This document shows, piece by piece, positions 54,463-64,000 of a DNA stretch of 64,000 nt. This DNA is from Adiantum capillus-veneris (taxonomy: Eukaryota > Streptophyta > Polypodiopsida > Polypodiales > Pteridaceae). The stretch covers positions 9,626,830 through 9,690,829 of the forward strand of contig CM043954.1 of the NCBI GenBank assembly GCA_014529385.2, read 5' to 3'. The notes under the pieces are model-generated. The model did no database searches and had not been told where the DNA came from. It worked only from the letters and a program-made list of their open reading frames with translations. Made by a program: the position numbers and the translations under genes. The number at the start of each line of letters is the position of its first letter. The first letter of the stretch is position 1.

Positions 54463-55783
54463 CACTAGGTTGGTAATGGGACACTTTTATGTCCTGTTAA
54501 GTGACCATTTTCCTTGAATTATGTCAAGAGTTTCAAAATGGATTTTGAGGTGCTATCTATCTAGAAAGTTGTCTCATGAGCTGAAAAAAAATTGACATTT
54601 TTTTGGAATATCAATTTCATCTTTAACCTTGTCCTTGCACAACATTTCAAAACCTAAACTGTGTGAAAAAACGGGTTCTATTTTTGGCTTTTTTCATTTT
54701 TTTGCAACTATACCACTCTAGAATTCATGTTTGTAAGGTCTATAATGCTAGAGAACTATCTTTAGTAGTCCTCAACATGTCCTGATGCTTCTAGGGAGAA
54801 ATAAATGTTAAAGTTGTAAGTTATGACCAAATTACAAAAATTGTCAAATCCTGTTTTTTAGCCAACTTTAGCTCTTCTATGATTTTTTTGGTGGCTTTCA
54901 TGATATCCAAATGTAGTTTTGATTTTCTATGTCCCATATTGTAACATAAAGCTAATATTCCTTGAGTTTTTGGGCACCTAATACCCTATTTTGCATAGTA
55001 CACAACGATGGTTGGTTTTTTCTATTATAGAAGAAAACAAAACATTCTAGTATATCAAGTATAGCTTTTTCAATATTGCTAGTTTCTTGTGACAACTATA
55101 TGCATTTTGTAGGTAGTAACCATATCTAGTCATAAGGATCAAATTTGGCTAGATATTCAATAGTTTCTATGGGATTCTACAACTCATAATGTTGAACCCA
55201 GTTTTTTCATGTTTGCTATATTTAGCACTTCATCTTTGTCCCCAAGATTCCCCTTGGTAAGAGATGTATTATTCTTTTGACATGCTCCATGGCTCCTTAT
55301 GAACCTAAAGGACAATAGGTAACTAAGAAAACATGCATATATTATTTGTATTCAGCGTGGCTATAAAAACTTTGATGATAGGTTTGCAGAATGGTAAAAA
55401 TTCAACTTTTTTGTACCTATTTCTTTTGGACAAACAAAAAATAGTGAGTGAGAAGCAATCATATGTTCTGATCACCAACCCATTGAAGTTAACAAGGGAA
55501 TTTATCTCAAGTCCTACAAAAATCCCTAATCTTATTTTTATACAAAAAAACGTAAGAAATGACTGTTTTGATGAAAATGTACTGGTCCATCAACTTTGGA
55601 GGCTTGGTGTGACCAAAAGATGAGAAATTTTACAAGTCTCTTATTTTTTCCATGTGTAGTAGGCCTTGAACTATAACCTCATGAAAGGATTTTACAAAAT
55701 GAGTGGATCTACTATGGTTTTGGAGGTTTTTTTCAAAACCCTGAAAGGACACTTTTATGTCTTGTTAGGTTACCAACCTAGTG
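54463..55783 (+). mobile_element. TTAA-flanked TIR element, copy 2 (1321 bp)
   Basis: Highly similar to copy 1 (38690-40029) throughout, with the same CACTAGGTTGGTAA ends and TTAA flanks. It interrupts a decayed coding frame that closes exactly when the element and one TTAA are left out, which confirms the boundaries. The 96-codon ORF (55333-55623) differs from that of copy 1 at seven residues by my count. No transposase. Confidence 0.8.
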
Positions 55784-55787
55784 TTAA
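55784..55787. repeat. right TTAA target site, copy 2
   Basis: Partner of 54459-54462. Confidence 0.75.
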
Positions 55788-57086
55788 GTTGGACCCTAAC
55801 ATCCTTCATGCAGCGGTAAGTTGGTTTGTTACCCAGCAGAAGTTCCAATTCTAGAGCTAAAGAGTGACAATCTGCAGTAGACTGTCTTTGCCAGTGAGGG
55901 TTTACCACTTTCTCATCAGCATTGAGTATCCATTCTGGAACTCGTTCCAATAGCTGAACTGTACTGGGGTGCGCAGGTAGTCTACAGGCTTCTTTATCAT
56001 GGAAAGAAGCAGATTTCCAATGTTCCACCATTTTCCTGGCTCCCACATATAATCTTTGGAACCTTTCTAAATCAGTCCATAAGGCATCATCCTCCAGATA
56101 CTGTCTGGTGATGGAGGCTTGTTGATATCTCAGCTCCTTATTCAAGGTAATAAGCTGCAGTGAATGTTGATTATCATTCACTGGTCCCTCATTCTTAACC
56201 TTCATTTTCCCTTTAGCCTCACTGCTGTGATGGGACTGATTAGTTGGCTCATCTCTAGTGTTGATAGCCGTTTTTCGGCTCTCCATAATTGCCATAGTAA
56301 GTTACTCTACCCTACCAAATTCACCCAAACGCTATGGCTATCCCTACCATTTCACTGTACATAGGTGTGTGTGAGTTAGGGGGCTTTTCCCATCTCTTCT
56401 TAAAAACCCTCAGCTAGCTAGTCACTGGGCTAGTTGAGTCAAATTAAAAATAAAAAATAAAATAAAATAAAAGTATATTATGGTCTCTTTGTGTGTAAAT
56501 ATTTCATTGTATATATGGCCTAAATATAGGGAGTTTTTATAATCATTTTGGTATTTTATTTAAATATTTCTACTTAGGTATGTGTTTTATTAAACCTATG
56601 TACACCTTCTTTCATCCTCTTACACCATAATTATATTTTTTGCCAATATGTACATACTCTAACCTCATATTTTTCCTTTATACAAATCACTCCCACATTT
56701 TCACCCTCACCCTCGTGAAAACAAAAAATTGATTTCTACTCATTGGTTACGTTTATTATATTATTTACTTGCATACCTTTTCCTCTTTCACCCAAAATAA
56801 TTCAAGGAGGGACCATATCATATGATTCCAATATCTTTCCATATCCATAACTCCTCCATATTTTTATTATTATTTTGATTCATTATTCTAACACCATGTG
56901 CTCATTGAGCTAAAGTCCATGAATAGTCCATACACTAGTCCCACCATGTATATATTTCTTTATTCACCAATAATCCTCCTCCATGCATGGGTCAAGGGCA
57001 ACTTGGATGCTTTGTATCATAATATGACAAAGGAGAGGCTCACTCTTGGATGCATTGTACAAATTCAACAAAGGAGGGGTCCACTA

Positions 57087-57276
57087 AAAGACTTTTGCAG
57101 ACATAAAAACAGGCTTTTTGGTGAGAATTTTGGCACCTATCTCCACTCCGAATTTGGAGCGGTGGTCAAAAGAGAAATGTAGCCCACGCTCTGAATAATC
57201 ACCTCAAAGTCTTTCATGATTTTTGGAGCTACCAACGGTGAGCTATGATTTTTTGAGTGGACCCCAGTCTGCCCAC
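57087..57276 (+). promoter_or_regulatory. U3 block of the Tat-type element
   Basis: Counterpart of 42931-43121: AAAGACTTTTGC (57087), TCCGAATTTGG (57147) and TGGACCCCAGTCTGCCCAC (57258-57276). Confidence 0.6.
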
Positions 57277-58068
57277 TTTTCTCACAAGTAGCCCTTAGTC
57301 TTCTCTCACCCTTCCACACACCTACTCACTCTTACACACCCCTCCCTCTCCTTCCCTCACTCAAACCTGCAATTTCCATGGCTTCTCCCACCCTCTTCAC
57401 CATTACCCTTCTCTCTCATCCCTATAGTTCTTTTATGAACCTCTACATACATACACCCTCTCCATGTCTCTCTCTATTGCTTCTATGTTACTATTTCATT
57501 TACCTCTCCTAAAAATATCTAAAATTCAGCATCTTAACCATGATAACTTCTGCAAATTGAGGATTTTTCATCAACAAATCCTGTTTTCATCGTGGTGGTC
57601 AACAGTGGCGGCGGCGTAAATGAGCGAAGAAGAAGAAGAAGACCAGTGGTCATTTTTTCCACAATCTACACAAGGGTGAGTTCAAGCTTCTTCAAAGCTT
57701 CACCATCTCAATGATTCTCTTTTAATTCACCCCTCTTCCTTCATCAAATCAACTCATCCTACCCATTGTAAATGTATCACTAACAATTCTAGTGATTATT
57801 ACCACTAACAACTAACTTCTCTTGTAAAAATGCACCCACACTATCAACATATGGAGTAGGCAACCGCACAAGTAAACCAAATTCACTCACTCCCATTGAA
57901 GTTTCTCTCCTTTCACCACATCAATAATTCTCTTACTTGAGCCCACATCCATGTGACTCAAGAGAAAAGAGAGACCCCATTCTCATTTGAAATTCATAAA
58001 AATTCATAATCTTTGATCTTTCCTAATAAAATTGATTAGGCTTAATCCTAATTAAGGCTTCTAAAACC

Positions 58069-58077
58069 TATAAATAG
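58069..58077 (+). promoter_or_regulatory. TATA box candidate, Tat-type LTR
   Basis: TATAAATAG in the context AACCTATAAATAGAAC, about 900 bp before small ORF 1. Confidence 0.5.
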
Positions 58078-58574
58078 AACCCATCCCTCCTTGTAAAAGA
58101 CATCACTATACCATTGCACACTAGATTGAGTGTAGCACATGCCAGTTCTATCTCGGTTGTAAAGAGAGAGTAAGATTTCTATACACCATCACTTTGGTGC
58201 ATAGTAAAGCTTGAGCTAGTTTGAGTGAGTGCGAGTAGAAGATATTCTTCCTACCATTGTTGTATCTACCCCAACATCAATGAATTGGTAGTTTTGGGTG
58301 CAATTCATGTCCAAAGGCTCACGCTTCTCCTCCAATTTGGCTTGGCAAACTCATTCAGCTTCATAAGGTGACTTGTTTCATTGAAGGTTGTTGTTTTGTT
58401 GCTTGTGATTCATTGGCTATTGTTTGGCTACCATTTTAAGAGGGTGGATGGTGAGAGGGCTCCCATAACCCTAAGACAATGTGCTAGTGATGCTATAACC
58501 AAATCTTGTCACTTGATTCCGCAAGCTCTAAGTTCTTTTTTGTGAAAAATATAAAGTTGAAGCTAAGTTGTACA

Positions 58575-58576
<2 letters not shown>

Positions 58577-58629
<53 letters not shown>
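58577..58629 (+). repeat. (CT)n microsatellite
   Basis: About 26 CT units in the presumed leader of the Tat-type element. Confidence 0.95.
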
Positions 58630-58632
<3 letters not shown>

Positions 58633-58894
58633 TTTTAGTGTGTGAGAGTGTTCCATTGGTGTTAGGGTTACTGTAAATTCCTTGCTTGTTTGTGGGTTGC
58701 TCTAACGATTCTCCTCTTTTGCGTCCTAGTTCGCTCTTAAACTAGGTGGTGCCCCTTGTGTAGTTGGGATTTGGCTGTGGGTTTGTTGTTTTGGTTTGTG
58801 TTGTGTTGTGCCCCAGCCCCATTGAGCAGCACGGGAGCCTTGAAGGGTGTCTAGAGGTTGACCTTCTTGTTGCCCGCCCCGGACTGCCTCAATT

Positions 58895-58914
58895 TTGGTG
58901 CCTCCACTGAGGAC
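58895..58914 (+). other. candidate primer-binding site, tRNA not assigned
   Basis: TTGGTGCCTCCACTGAGGAC just after the proposed LTR end. The TGG start fits a CCA-ended tRNA, but I could not match it to one. Confidence 0.35.
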
Positions 58915-58933
58915 AATGGTTGTGTTAGCATAC

Positions 58934-58944
58934 ACAAGGTAAGT
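58934..58944 (+). promoter_or_regulatory. possible 5' splice site
   Basis: ACAAGGTAAGT fits the plant donor consensus. A candidate acceptor, CCAG, ends near 59484 just before the gag ATG. Splicing would remove the small ORF pair; this is speculative. Confidence 0.3.
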
Positions 58945-58967
58945 CTTCAAAAACTAGTTGTGTTTAC

Positions 58968-59204
58968 ATGAACAATCCACCACCTCCTTATCCTGCTCAT
59001 GCAATTAAATTTCATCAGTTTTATTGGGTGCAAGGGATTAGGATAAATGTTCGCATTGATAGAAAAATCTTTTTTCAACAACGTATTGTATTCCTCTTTG
59101 GTGCGGAAGCATTAAGAGATATTCTACAATCTCCAAATCCTATTATACTCCCACTTGTAGACTATAATATCTCTTTTGATGTACATGTGTTTATCTTGTT
59201 TTAG
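58968..59204 (+). CDS. small ORF 1 (78 aa), Tat-type element
   Basis: Starts MNNPPPPYPAHAIKF and has IRINVRIDRKIFFQQRIVFL, then NPIILPLVDYNISFDV. The last 60 residues align without gaps to the LTR small ORF 1 of the 42-52 kb element, with many silent DNA differences (for example TTTCTCTTCGG against TTCCTCTTTGG). Unlike those copies it lies after the candidate primer site, so between LTR and gag. Its stop is TAG and small ORF 2 starts nine bases later, without overlap. No known family. Confidence 0.65.
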   Translation: MNNPPPPYPAHAIKFHQFYWVQGIRINVRIDRKIFFQQRIVFLFGAEALRDILQSPNPIILPLVDYNISFDVHVFILF

Positions 59205-59212
59205 CTAGGGCA

Positions 59213-59425
59213 ATGAATCAAGAGGACTTGTATCGTACATTCATTCCTTTGGCTAGACAAGACGTGCATGTAATAGTTGGCACAAAGTTACAATTTCAAC
59301 GTGTTTTCCGTCGTATGTTTGAACCTAGGCAAGTAGCGGCTATCAATGCCTCAGTCAATCCGTTCATTTTGCCATTGATTCGCTATGATCTAAGCTTTGA
59401 CGTTTATATTTTCATTCTACTTTGA
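59213..59425 (+). CDS. small ORF 2 (70 aa), Tat-type element
   Basis: MNQEDLYRTFIPLARQDVHV, then TKLQFQR and NPFILPLIRYDLSFDV. Same length as the LTR copy at 43990-44202, with 41 of 70 residues identical. gag starts 63 bases downstream. Keeping both ORFs, their order and their lengths in a second, distant element is the main argument that they are real proteins. Confidence 0.7.
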   Translation: MNQEDLYRTFIPLARQDVHVIVGTKLQFQRVFRRMFEPRQVAAINASVNPFILPLIRYDLSFDVYIFILL

Positions 59426-59488
59426 AATTTGATTTTGCAACACAAAAAATAAAAAAAGAAAAAGAAATTTTTGAGTAAAACCAGCAAC

Positions 59489-60979
59489 ATGGATACAACT
59501 AGGCAAATGAGTGGTTACCCCTTGTTCTTTGGAGAGCCTGGAGAGGATGCAGAATTATTTTTGGCAAATTTCAAGATGTCTTGTCGTATCAAGAGGATAA
59601 TAACTGATCAAGAACGTGTATAAATGTTTGAGGTAGTCCTTAGGAAAGATGCTAGCACTTGGTTTGACTCTTTGCCTGAGGAAGTTAAAGGAAATTACAC
59701 GGAAGTTGTTAATCATTTCAAGAGATACTTCTTTGATCCCCAAAACACTCAAAATCTATGGCAAGACATTGTTTCTCATAAGCAAAAAGACTTAGATGAC
59801 TACTACTTGTACAAGCAAGAGTTTCTACGTCTTTGGGCTGTATGGGTGAGAAATGTTGCTAACCCTAGTGATGGTGAAGAGTTCCTAAAGAAGGAGAGGT
59901 TCATACCCGGACTCTTTCCTGACCTTAAGGTAAAAGTTGAGGCAGGTGCACCTGCTACCTTTGATTCAGCTGAAACTAGGGCTGCTGAGAAATATAGAAA
60001 ACTCAAGTGCTTAAGGGGAGAGGTTCCAATAGAAGGTCTGAAACCCAAAGGTAAGTCACAAACATCAACATCTAGGGAGCTTCCTGAGGTAATGGCGGAA
60101 GTGATTGAGAAGTTAAATGAATCCTTAAGTAACTTGTCAATTCACCTTGCACAAGCTGTAGGTCCTAAGGGACAAGCAAAGAAGTCTGAAGAGCGAGACC
60201 CACGACCTAGGAGAGTCTTGCAATGTTGGAATTGCGGTGAGTCTGGACATGGGATGTATAATTGTCCTTGGCCCCGTGGGGAGCCAGGGAGACCTAACTT
60301 GAATTACCCAGTGATGAATGCAGGTGAAGGAACTAGTCAGCAACCACGGCTTATACAAAGTCCAAATGGAGCAAGACCACCTCCACAAGGAGTGGAAGGA
60401 GTTCCACCCTTGCCAGACCTAAACGTGCATGTGGTAGAGGTGACAAATTCAAGAGAGGTTCACATGGAAGCAAATGGCATTAAGCGTGGCCGAGGGAAAG
60501 GTAAGGAGAAAGAAGGAGTTACATCACAAAGTGACCATGGACGAGAAAACAAGGCAAAGGAGACCAAGGAAGCTAAGAGGACTCGACGTCGTATCAACCT
60601 CCAAGACTTTCCTCTTGGACATGGAATGGCTCCATACAACCTGTTGGAAGACATGAGAGGTAAGGGTCCTGATATCTCATGGCCTCAATTTCTTGCATTA
60701 TGTCCACAAGCTAGGAGGGATTTAACAAGGGCACTTAGCACTAGGAGAAAGGTAAAAGAGAGTGTGTCTGTTGTAAAAATTGCACAAGCTGAAATGAATG
60801 AGGACATTACACATGTGCTAGATTGTTACATAAAAGGGAGATTGGTTAGTAAAGGTCTACTGGATGGGGGTGCACAAATTTGCATCATGACAGAAGGACT
60901 CATGCAAAAACTAGGCATGCACATCCATGAGACACCTGAAATTAAGGTCAAGATGGCAAACAATAGCAAGGCTAGGTGA
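59489..60979 (+). pseudogene. gag and protease start, Tat-type element
   Basis: Starts MDTTRQMSGYPLFFGEPGED; an in-frame TAA (59621-59623) interrupts it after 44 codons and the frame continues (RKDASTWFDSLPEEVKGNY, YLYKQEFLRLWAVWVRN: retrotransposon gag domain). A CCHC knuckle (CWNCGESGHGMYNC) lies near 60226-60267. Basic Lys/Arg-rich linkers follow, then the protease motif LLDGGAQICIMT (D-G-G). A TGA at 60977-60979 stops it within the protease. Confidence 0.8.
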
Positions 60980-62098
60980 GTAGGCATTTGTAAAAATGTT
61001 TTTGTGGAGGCCTTTGGCATTAAGAAGGCAGTGGATTTCTATGTCATGTCTACCAAAGGAAATGGTTACCCATTTATCCTAGGGAGACCATGGCTAATGA
61101 AAATGCGAGCTTTGCAGGATTGGGAGAGTGGAAAGCTAATTTGCAGGAACGACAATCATAAGAAGGTTGTCTTTGACATGAAGGAGCAACGCCAAGAGGA
61201 TCTCCATGAAGAATCATCTCAAAGTGAGACGGAAGAAGGTTGGACCGATAACACTTCAGAAGAAGAAAGTAGCGGCAGCATTACTGAAGAGGAGTCTTCC
61301 ATCGAAGTCATGGGGGTAAGGTTTAAGCCAACCAACCAAGAGACCTCTTGTCAAGGTTTGGAGGAGGTAGGTTCCCAAGAGAACCAAAAAGTGGAAGATG
61401 AAAGAATGCTAGAAGGTATGCTATCTACAACACTTACAAAGGATGAAAGAGAGGAGTTCAAATGTGTGCTAAGGAAATTTCCTAGGCTTTTTGCTAAAGA
61501 CTACAACGATGTGCGTGGAGTAGATGCTGTTCAACAAAAAATTGAGTTGAAGCCAGAGGCCACACCTAAGGCTCAGAAGCTACGAAGGCTAGGAGTCATC
61601 AAGGAGGTAAGAAAGCTTCTAGCAGCAGGTTTCATTTATCCAGTGGATAATTCAGAGTGGGTCTCTCCCGTTGTTGTCACTCCTAAGAAAAACGAAAAGT
61701 GGAGGGTGTGTGTGGATTACCGTCCACTCAATGAGGCAACAAAAAGAGATCACTTTTCCCTCCCATTTCAGGATGAGATACTAAATGAGGTAGCTGGTCA
61801 TGAGAAGTACACTGTGTGTGATGGCTACTCAGGCTACTTTCAAATAGGTATCGCATTGGAAGATCAATTGAAAACAACCTTTATCACTCCTTGGGGTTGT
61901 TATGCTTTTAGAGTCATGCCATTTGGTCTGACAAATGCTCCTACAACATTCCAACGTTTCATGAACATGGTGTTTCAAGCATTCTTTGGAAAGTCAATTA
62001 GGGTGTTCATTGATGATTTCTGCATTTATAGCTCAAAATCATTGCATCTACAAAGGGTAGAAGAAGGTTTAAAGAAGCTCTACGACATGGGAGGTTAA
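60980..62098 (+). pseudogene. protease end and reverse transcriptase, Tat-type element
   Basis: In the same frame after the TGA: FILGRPWLMKM closes the protease. RT follows: [45 protein letters not shown] and the catalytic V-F-I-D-D-F. A TAA at 62096-62098 ends the ORF within the RT thumb. An acidic Ser/Glu linker (near 61220-61300) separates protease and RT. Confidence 0.85.
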
Positions 62099-64000
62099 CT
62101 CAACCCCGACAAGTGCCACATAGGTGAGGATGAAGTGATCTTGCTCGGTCACAAGGTTTCCTATAAAGGCATTGAGGTGGATCCTTCAAAGGCAAAGGCT
62201 CTTATTGAGCTCCCATCACCGAAGAGTCTTAAGGAGGTCATCTCTTTCATTCAGAAGGTGAAGTATATGTCACGCTTCATTCACTTAGCCTCGGAGTTGC
62301 TTCATCCTTTGCAAAAGTTGACACAACAAGTAGAATTTGCATGGTCTGATGAGCTTGAAGAGTATTTTTGTAACATTAAAGTCATTTTGTCAGAGCTACC
62401 AACACTCATGCCTCCTTGTTGGGAGTACACATTCTTTGTTAGCTCTAGTGTTGGAAGGGAAACAATTGGTGCTGTGTTGCTACAACATGATCCCCACAGT
62501 ACAAGGATGCGACCCATCTACTTTGCTAGTAGGGTCATGAATGCTTTGGAGAGAGACTACACAAAAGCAGAACTCATGATGCTTTCTCTCATGTTTGCGG
62601 TGAGAAAGTTTAGATCCTACCTGCTACCAAAACCTTTTGTAATTCTCACTGCAGAAAATTTGTTCCCTTGGGTGTCATCTCAAATGAATCTTAGTACTAG
62701 GATCTCAAAGTGGATTATGGAGTTGCAAGAGTTCCAATACTCTTTCAAGGTAGAAGATAGTGTGCGTGCACAATTGGCAGGGATTCTCACTTATAGGGTA
62801 CATGAGAAGGAAATTAAGGTGCCTCAAGTAAAGACCCTACCATTGCCACCACCAAAAAGTATTCCCAATGCTTTTACCTTGTTCTTTGATGGAGCTTTTC
62901 GACGAGCCATAGGGAAAACAAGGGGAGGGCTAGTGTTGCTCAACCCAAGTGGAGAGGTGGTCATGAAAGAGAAGGTCAATCTACCAGGTTCAACTAGCAA
63001 CAATGAAGCAGAATACGACACACTACTTCATGGTTTGAAGATGTGCATTGGCCAAGGGATAAAACGTCTCATGGTAAAGAGAGATGCACTTCTCATTGTT
63101 AAACAGATTTTAGTCATTTGGGCATGCAAGAATGAAAGCTTAAGGTCAAAAGTTCATGCCATTCGTAGGATGTTTAATCAGTTTGAAGAAGTGCAACTAT
63201 ATCATATTCCGAGGAAACAAAATGAAGATGCCGATTTACTTGCACAACAAGCAGTTACATGTGTTGAGAGAGAAGTGCAGGTCATTATGGTGGCAGCAGC
63301 TGTCAAGCAACCGAGATACCAGGGATTGGAGTCATTGGCTCCCATTATTGGCTACATTTTGGAGGGTGAGTTTCCACAAGATTTCACGAAGGCTCAGAAG
63401 AAGAGACTCATGAAGAAGGCAAGTTTCTATCTCTTCCTAGAAGGCTCCCTCTATCAAAGAGGGAAGGATCAAGTGTGCAGAAGAGTACCAACTATCGAGG
63501 AAATTCCAGCCATTCTAAAAGGTTTGCATGAAGAGGCATGTGGTGGTCATTTTGCCCAAGAATCAACTGTGAAGAAGATTTTGCTTGCGGGGTATGTTTG
63601 GCCAAGCTTGCATGTGGATGTTCAACATTGGTGTAAAAGCTGTCACAATTGTCAGATAAATGGAAATAGAAGGTTGGTGCATGGCCCGAGGCAAATAGTG
63701 CTTGCAAATGGACCCTTTGAAAAGTGGGGCATTGATGCTATGGATCCTCTGCCTAGGACAAAAAATGGTAAACTCTACATTCTAGTGGCTGTAGACTATA
63801 TGACTAGGTGGGTGGAAGCTCAAAGTGTGGCAAGAGTGAATGAGAGGACAGTTAGCAAGTTTGTGTACAATCACATTTGTTGCAGATTTGGCACACCTTT
63901 GGAGATTGTTTCTGATAATGGTCCAGGGTTTAGGAAGGGCTTGCTCACAGAAGTTTGTGAAGAGCTTCACATTCTACATCGTCATAGCACACCATACTAC
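62099..64000 (+). CDS. RT end, two RNase H domains and integrase, Tat-type element (open to the window end)
   Basis: Reading on in the same frame I find no stop for 634 codons. LLGHKVSYKGIEVDPSKAKA ends RT. A first RNase H remnant (FFVSSSVGRETIGAVLL, YFASRVMNALERDYTKAEL) is followed by a second, archaeal-type RNase H (LFFDGAFRRAIGKTRGG, NNEAEYDTLLHGLKM, HIPRKQNEDADLLAQQA). The integrase has the H2C2 site (LHEEACGGH, then CKSCHNCQ), the first Asp in KWGIDAMDP and the second in IVSDNGPGF. The Glu lies beyond 64000. Dual RNase H places it in the Tat lineage. Confidence 0.85.

Larger units (their letters stand above)
53630..56295 (-). pseudogene. unrecognised decayed protein family, copy 2 (split by TTAA element)
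   Basis: The start is probably MAIMESRKTAINTRDE at 56295. A stretch rich in charged residues follows (KELRYQQASITRQYLEDDAL, ERFQRLYVGARKMVEHWKS). Leaving out the TTAA element, the frame is continuous across the TTAA site (VQLKDVLV), passes two stops and reaches LVLLYAVPARETELPRFFPA, then QLLQLTVESSKLPEK and EARVKTNQSLLEGW, to a stop at 53630: roughly 450 codons with five or so stops. It matches copy 1 at 36753-37310. The predicted protein is mostly helical. Function unknown. Confidence 0.55.
56372..58891 (+). repeat. probable 5' LTR of the Tat-type element
   Basis: The U3 landmarks at 57087, 57147 and 57258-57276 match those of the 42-52 kb LTR. The proposed end CTCA (58888-58891) is followed by TTTTGGTG, as in that element. 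Both boundaries are inferred. No coding region is seen in it. Confidence 0.45.
56372..64000 (+). mobile_element. Tat-lineage Ty3/gypsy element, 5' part (runs off the window)
   Basis: U3 sequence, the small ORF pair, gag, protease, RT, two RNase H domains and integrase follow in order. The second RNase H between the first and the integrase is the mark of the plant Tat lineage. Only three in-frame stops occur between 59489 and 64000. The 5' LTR start is placed at TGAG (56372) because it pairs with the candidate end CTCA; without the 3' LTR this is tentative. Confidence 0.8.

Noticed and set aside
55765-56295. Reading the 176-codon ORF as an intact gene
   Set aside because: Its end runs into the TTAA element. 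The original frame continues beyond the element with several stops, so it is part of a pseudogene.
1-64000. tRNA, rRNA or organellar genes
   Set aside because: No stretch with tRNA arms or conserved rRNA sequence was recognised; tRNA-like matches are limited to primer-binding sites.

Overview
This window is nuclear DNA of a land plant from a large, repeat-rich genome. It is almost entirely nested LTR retrotransposons: Ty1/copia, a chromodomain-bearing Ty3/gypsy, a Tat-type Ty3/gypsy with two RNase H domains, and a third Ty3/gypsy type. There are also DNA transposons and decayed protein remnants. I see no intact host gene, tRNA or rRNA gene, and no bacterial or organellar operon. The species cannot be fixed from the sequence; a fern or other non-seed plant is only a guess.

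Layout. (1) 339-29073 is one composite chromovirus locus on the minus strand: LTR, internal region A, LTR, internal region B, LTR, bounded by a perfect 5-bp target duplication (ACCTT at 334-338 and 29074-29078). Region A is broken by a small TIR element (4078-6778), which itself holds a 2014-bp solo LTR (4109-6122). The right LTR is split by a degraded copia (about 17870-28519), into which a younger, nearly complete copia was inserted (22774-28015, target duplication ATATT). (2) 29.1-38.7 kb is a graveyard of gypsy and copia fragments, microsatellites and one unrecognised 184-residue ORF. (3) 38.5-56.3 kb is older decayed coding sequence of an unrecognised multi-copy family, cut by two copies of a 1.3-kb TTAA-flanked element (38690-40029 and 54463-55783) and by a complete 10,041-bp Ty3/gypsy element (42390-52430) with two 2014-bp LTRs. 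(4) About 56.3-64.0 kb is the 5' part of a Tat-lineage element that runs off the window.

The most interesting signal is a pair of tandem, mutually similar small ORFs (about 72 and 70 codons). They lie downstream of the TATA box in the LTR of the 42-52 kb element, in the solo LTR, and again just before gag in the Tat-type element. In the LTR copies the two ORFs overlap by ATGA. The proteins stay similar between two elements whose gag and pol are very different, and the U3 regions of the two are also collinear. This suggests a leader cassette shared between retrotransposon lineages. The 42-52 kb element also has a textbook -1 frameshift site (GGGTTTT, 6-nt spacer, 9-bp stem with possible pseudoknot) exactly in its gag-pro/pol overlap, and a primer site that fits tRNA-Trp.

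How the parts work together: each LTR element carries its own capsid (gag), protease, reverse transcriptase/RNase H and integrase. The copies here carry stops and frameshifts, so most are probably inactive. The younger copia, the 42-52 kb element and the Tat-type element are the least decayed.
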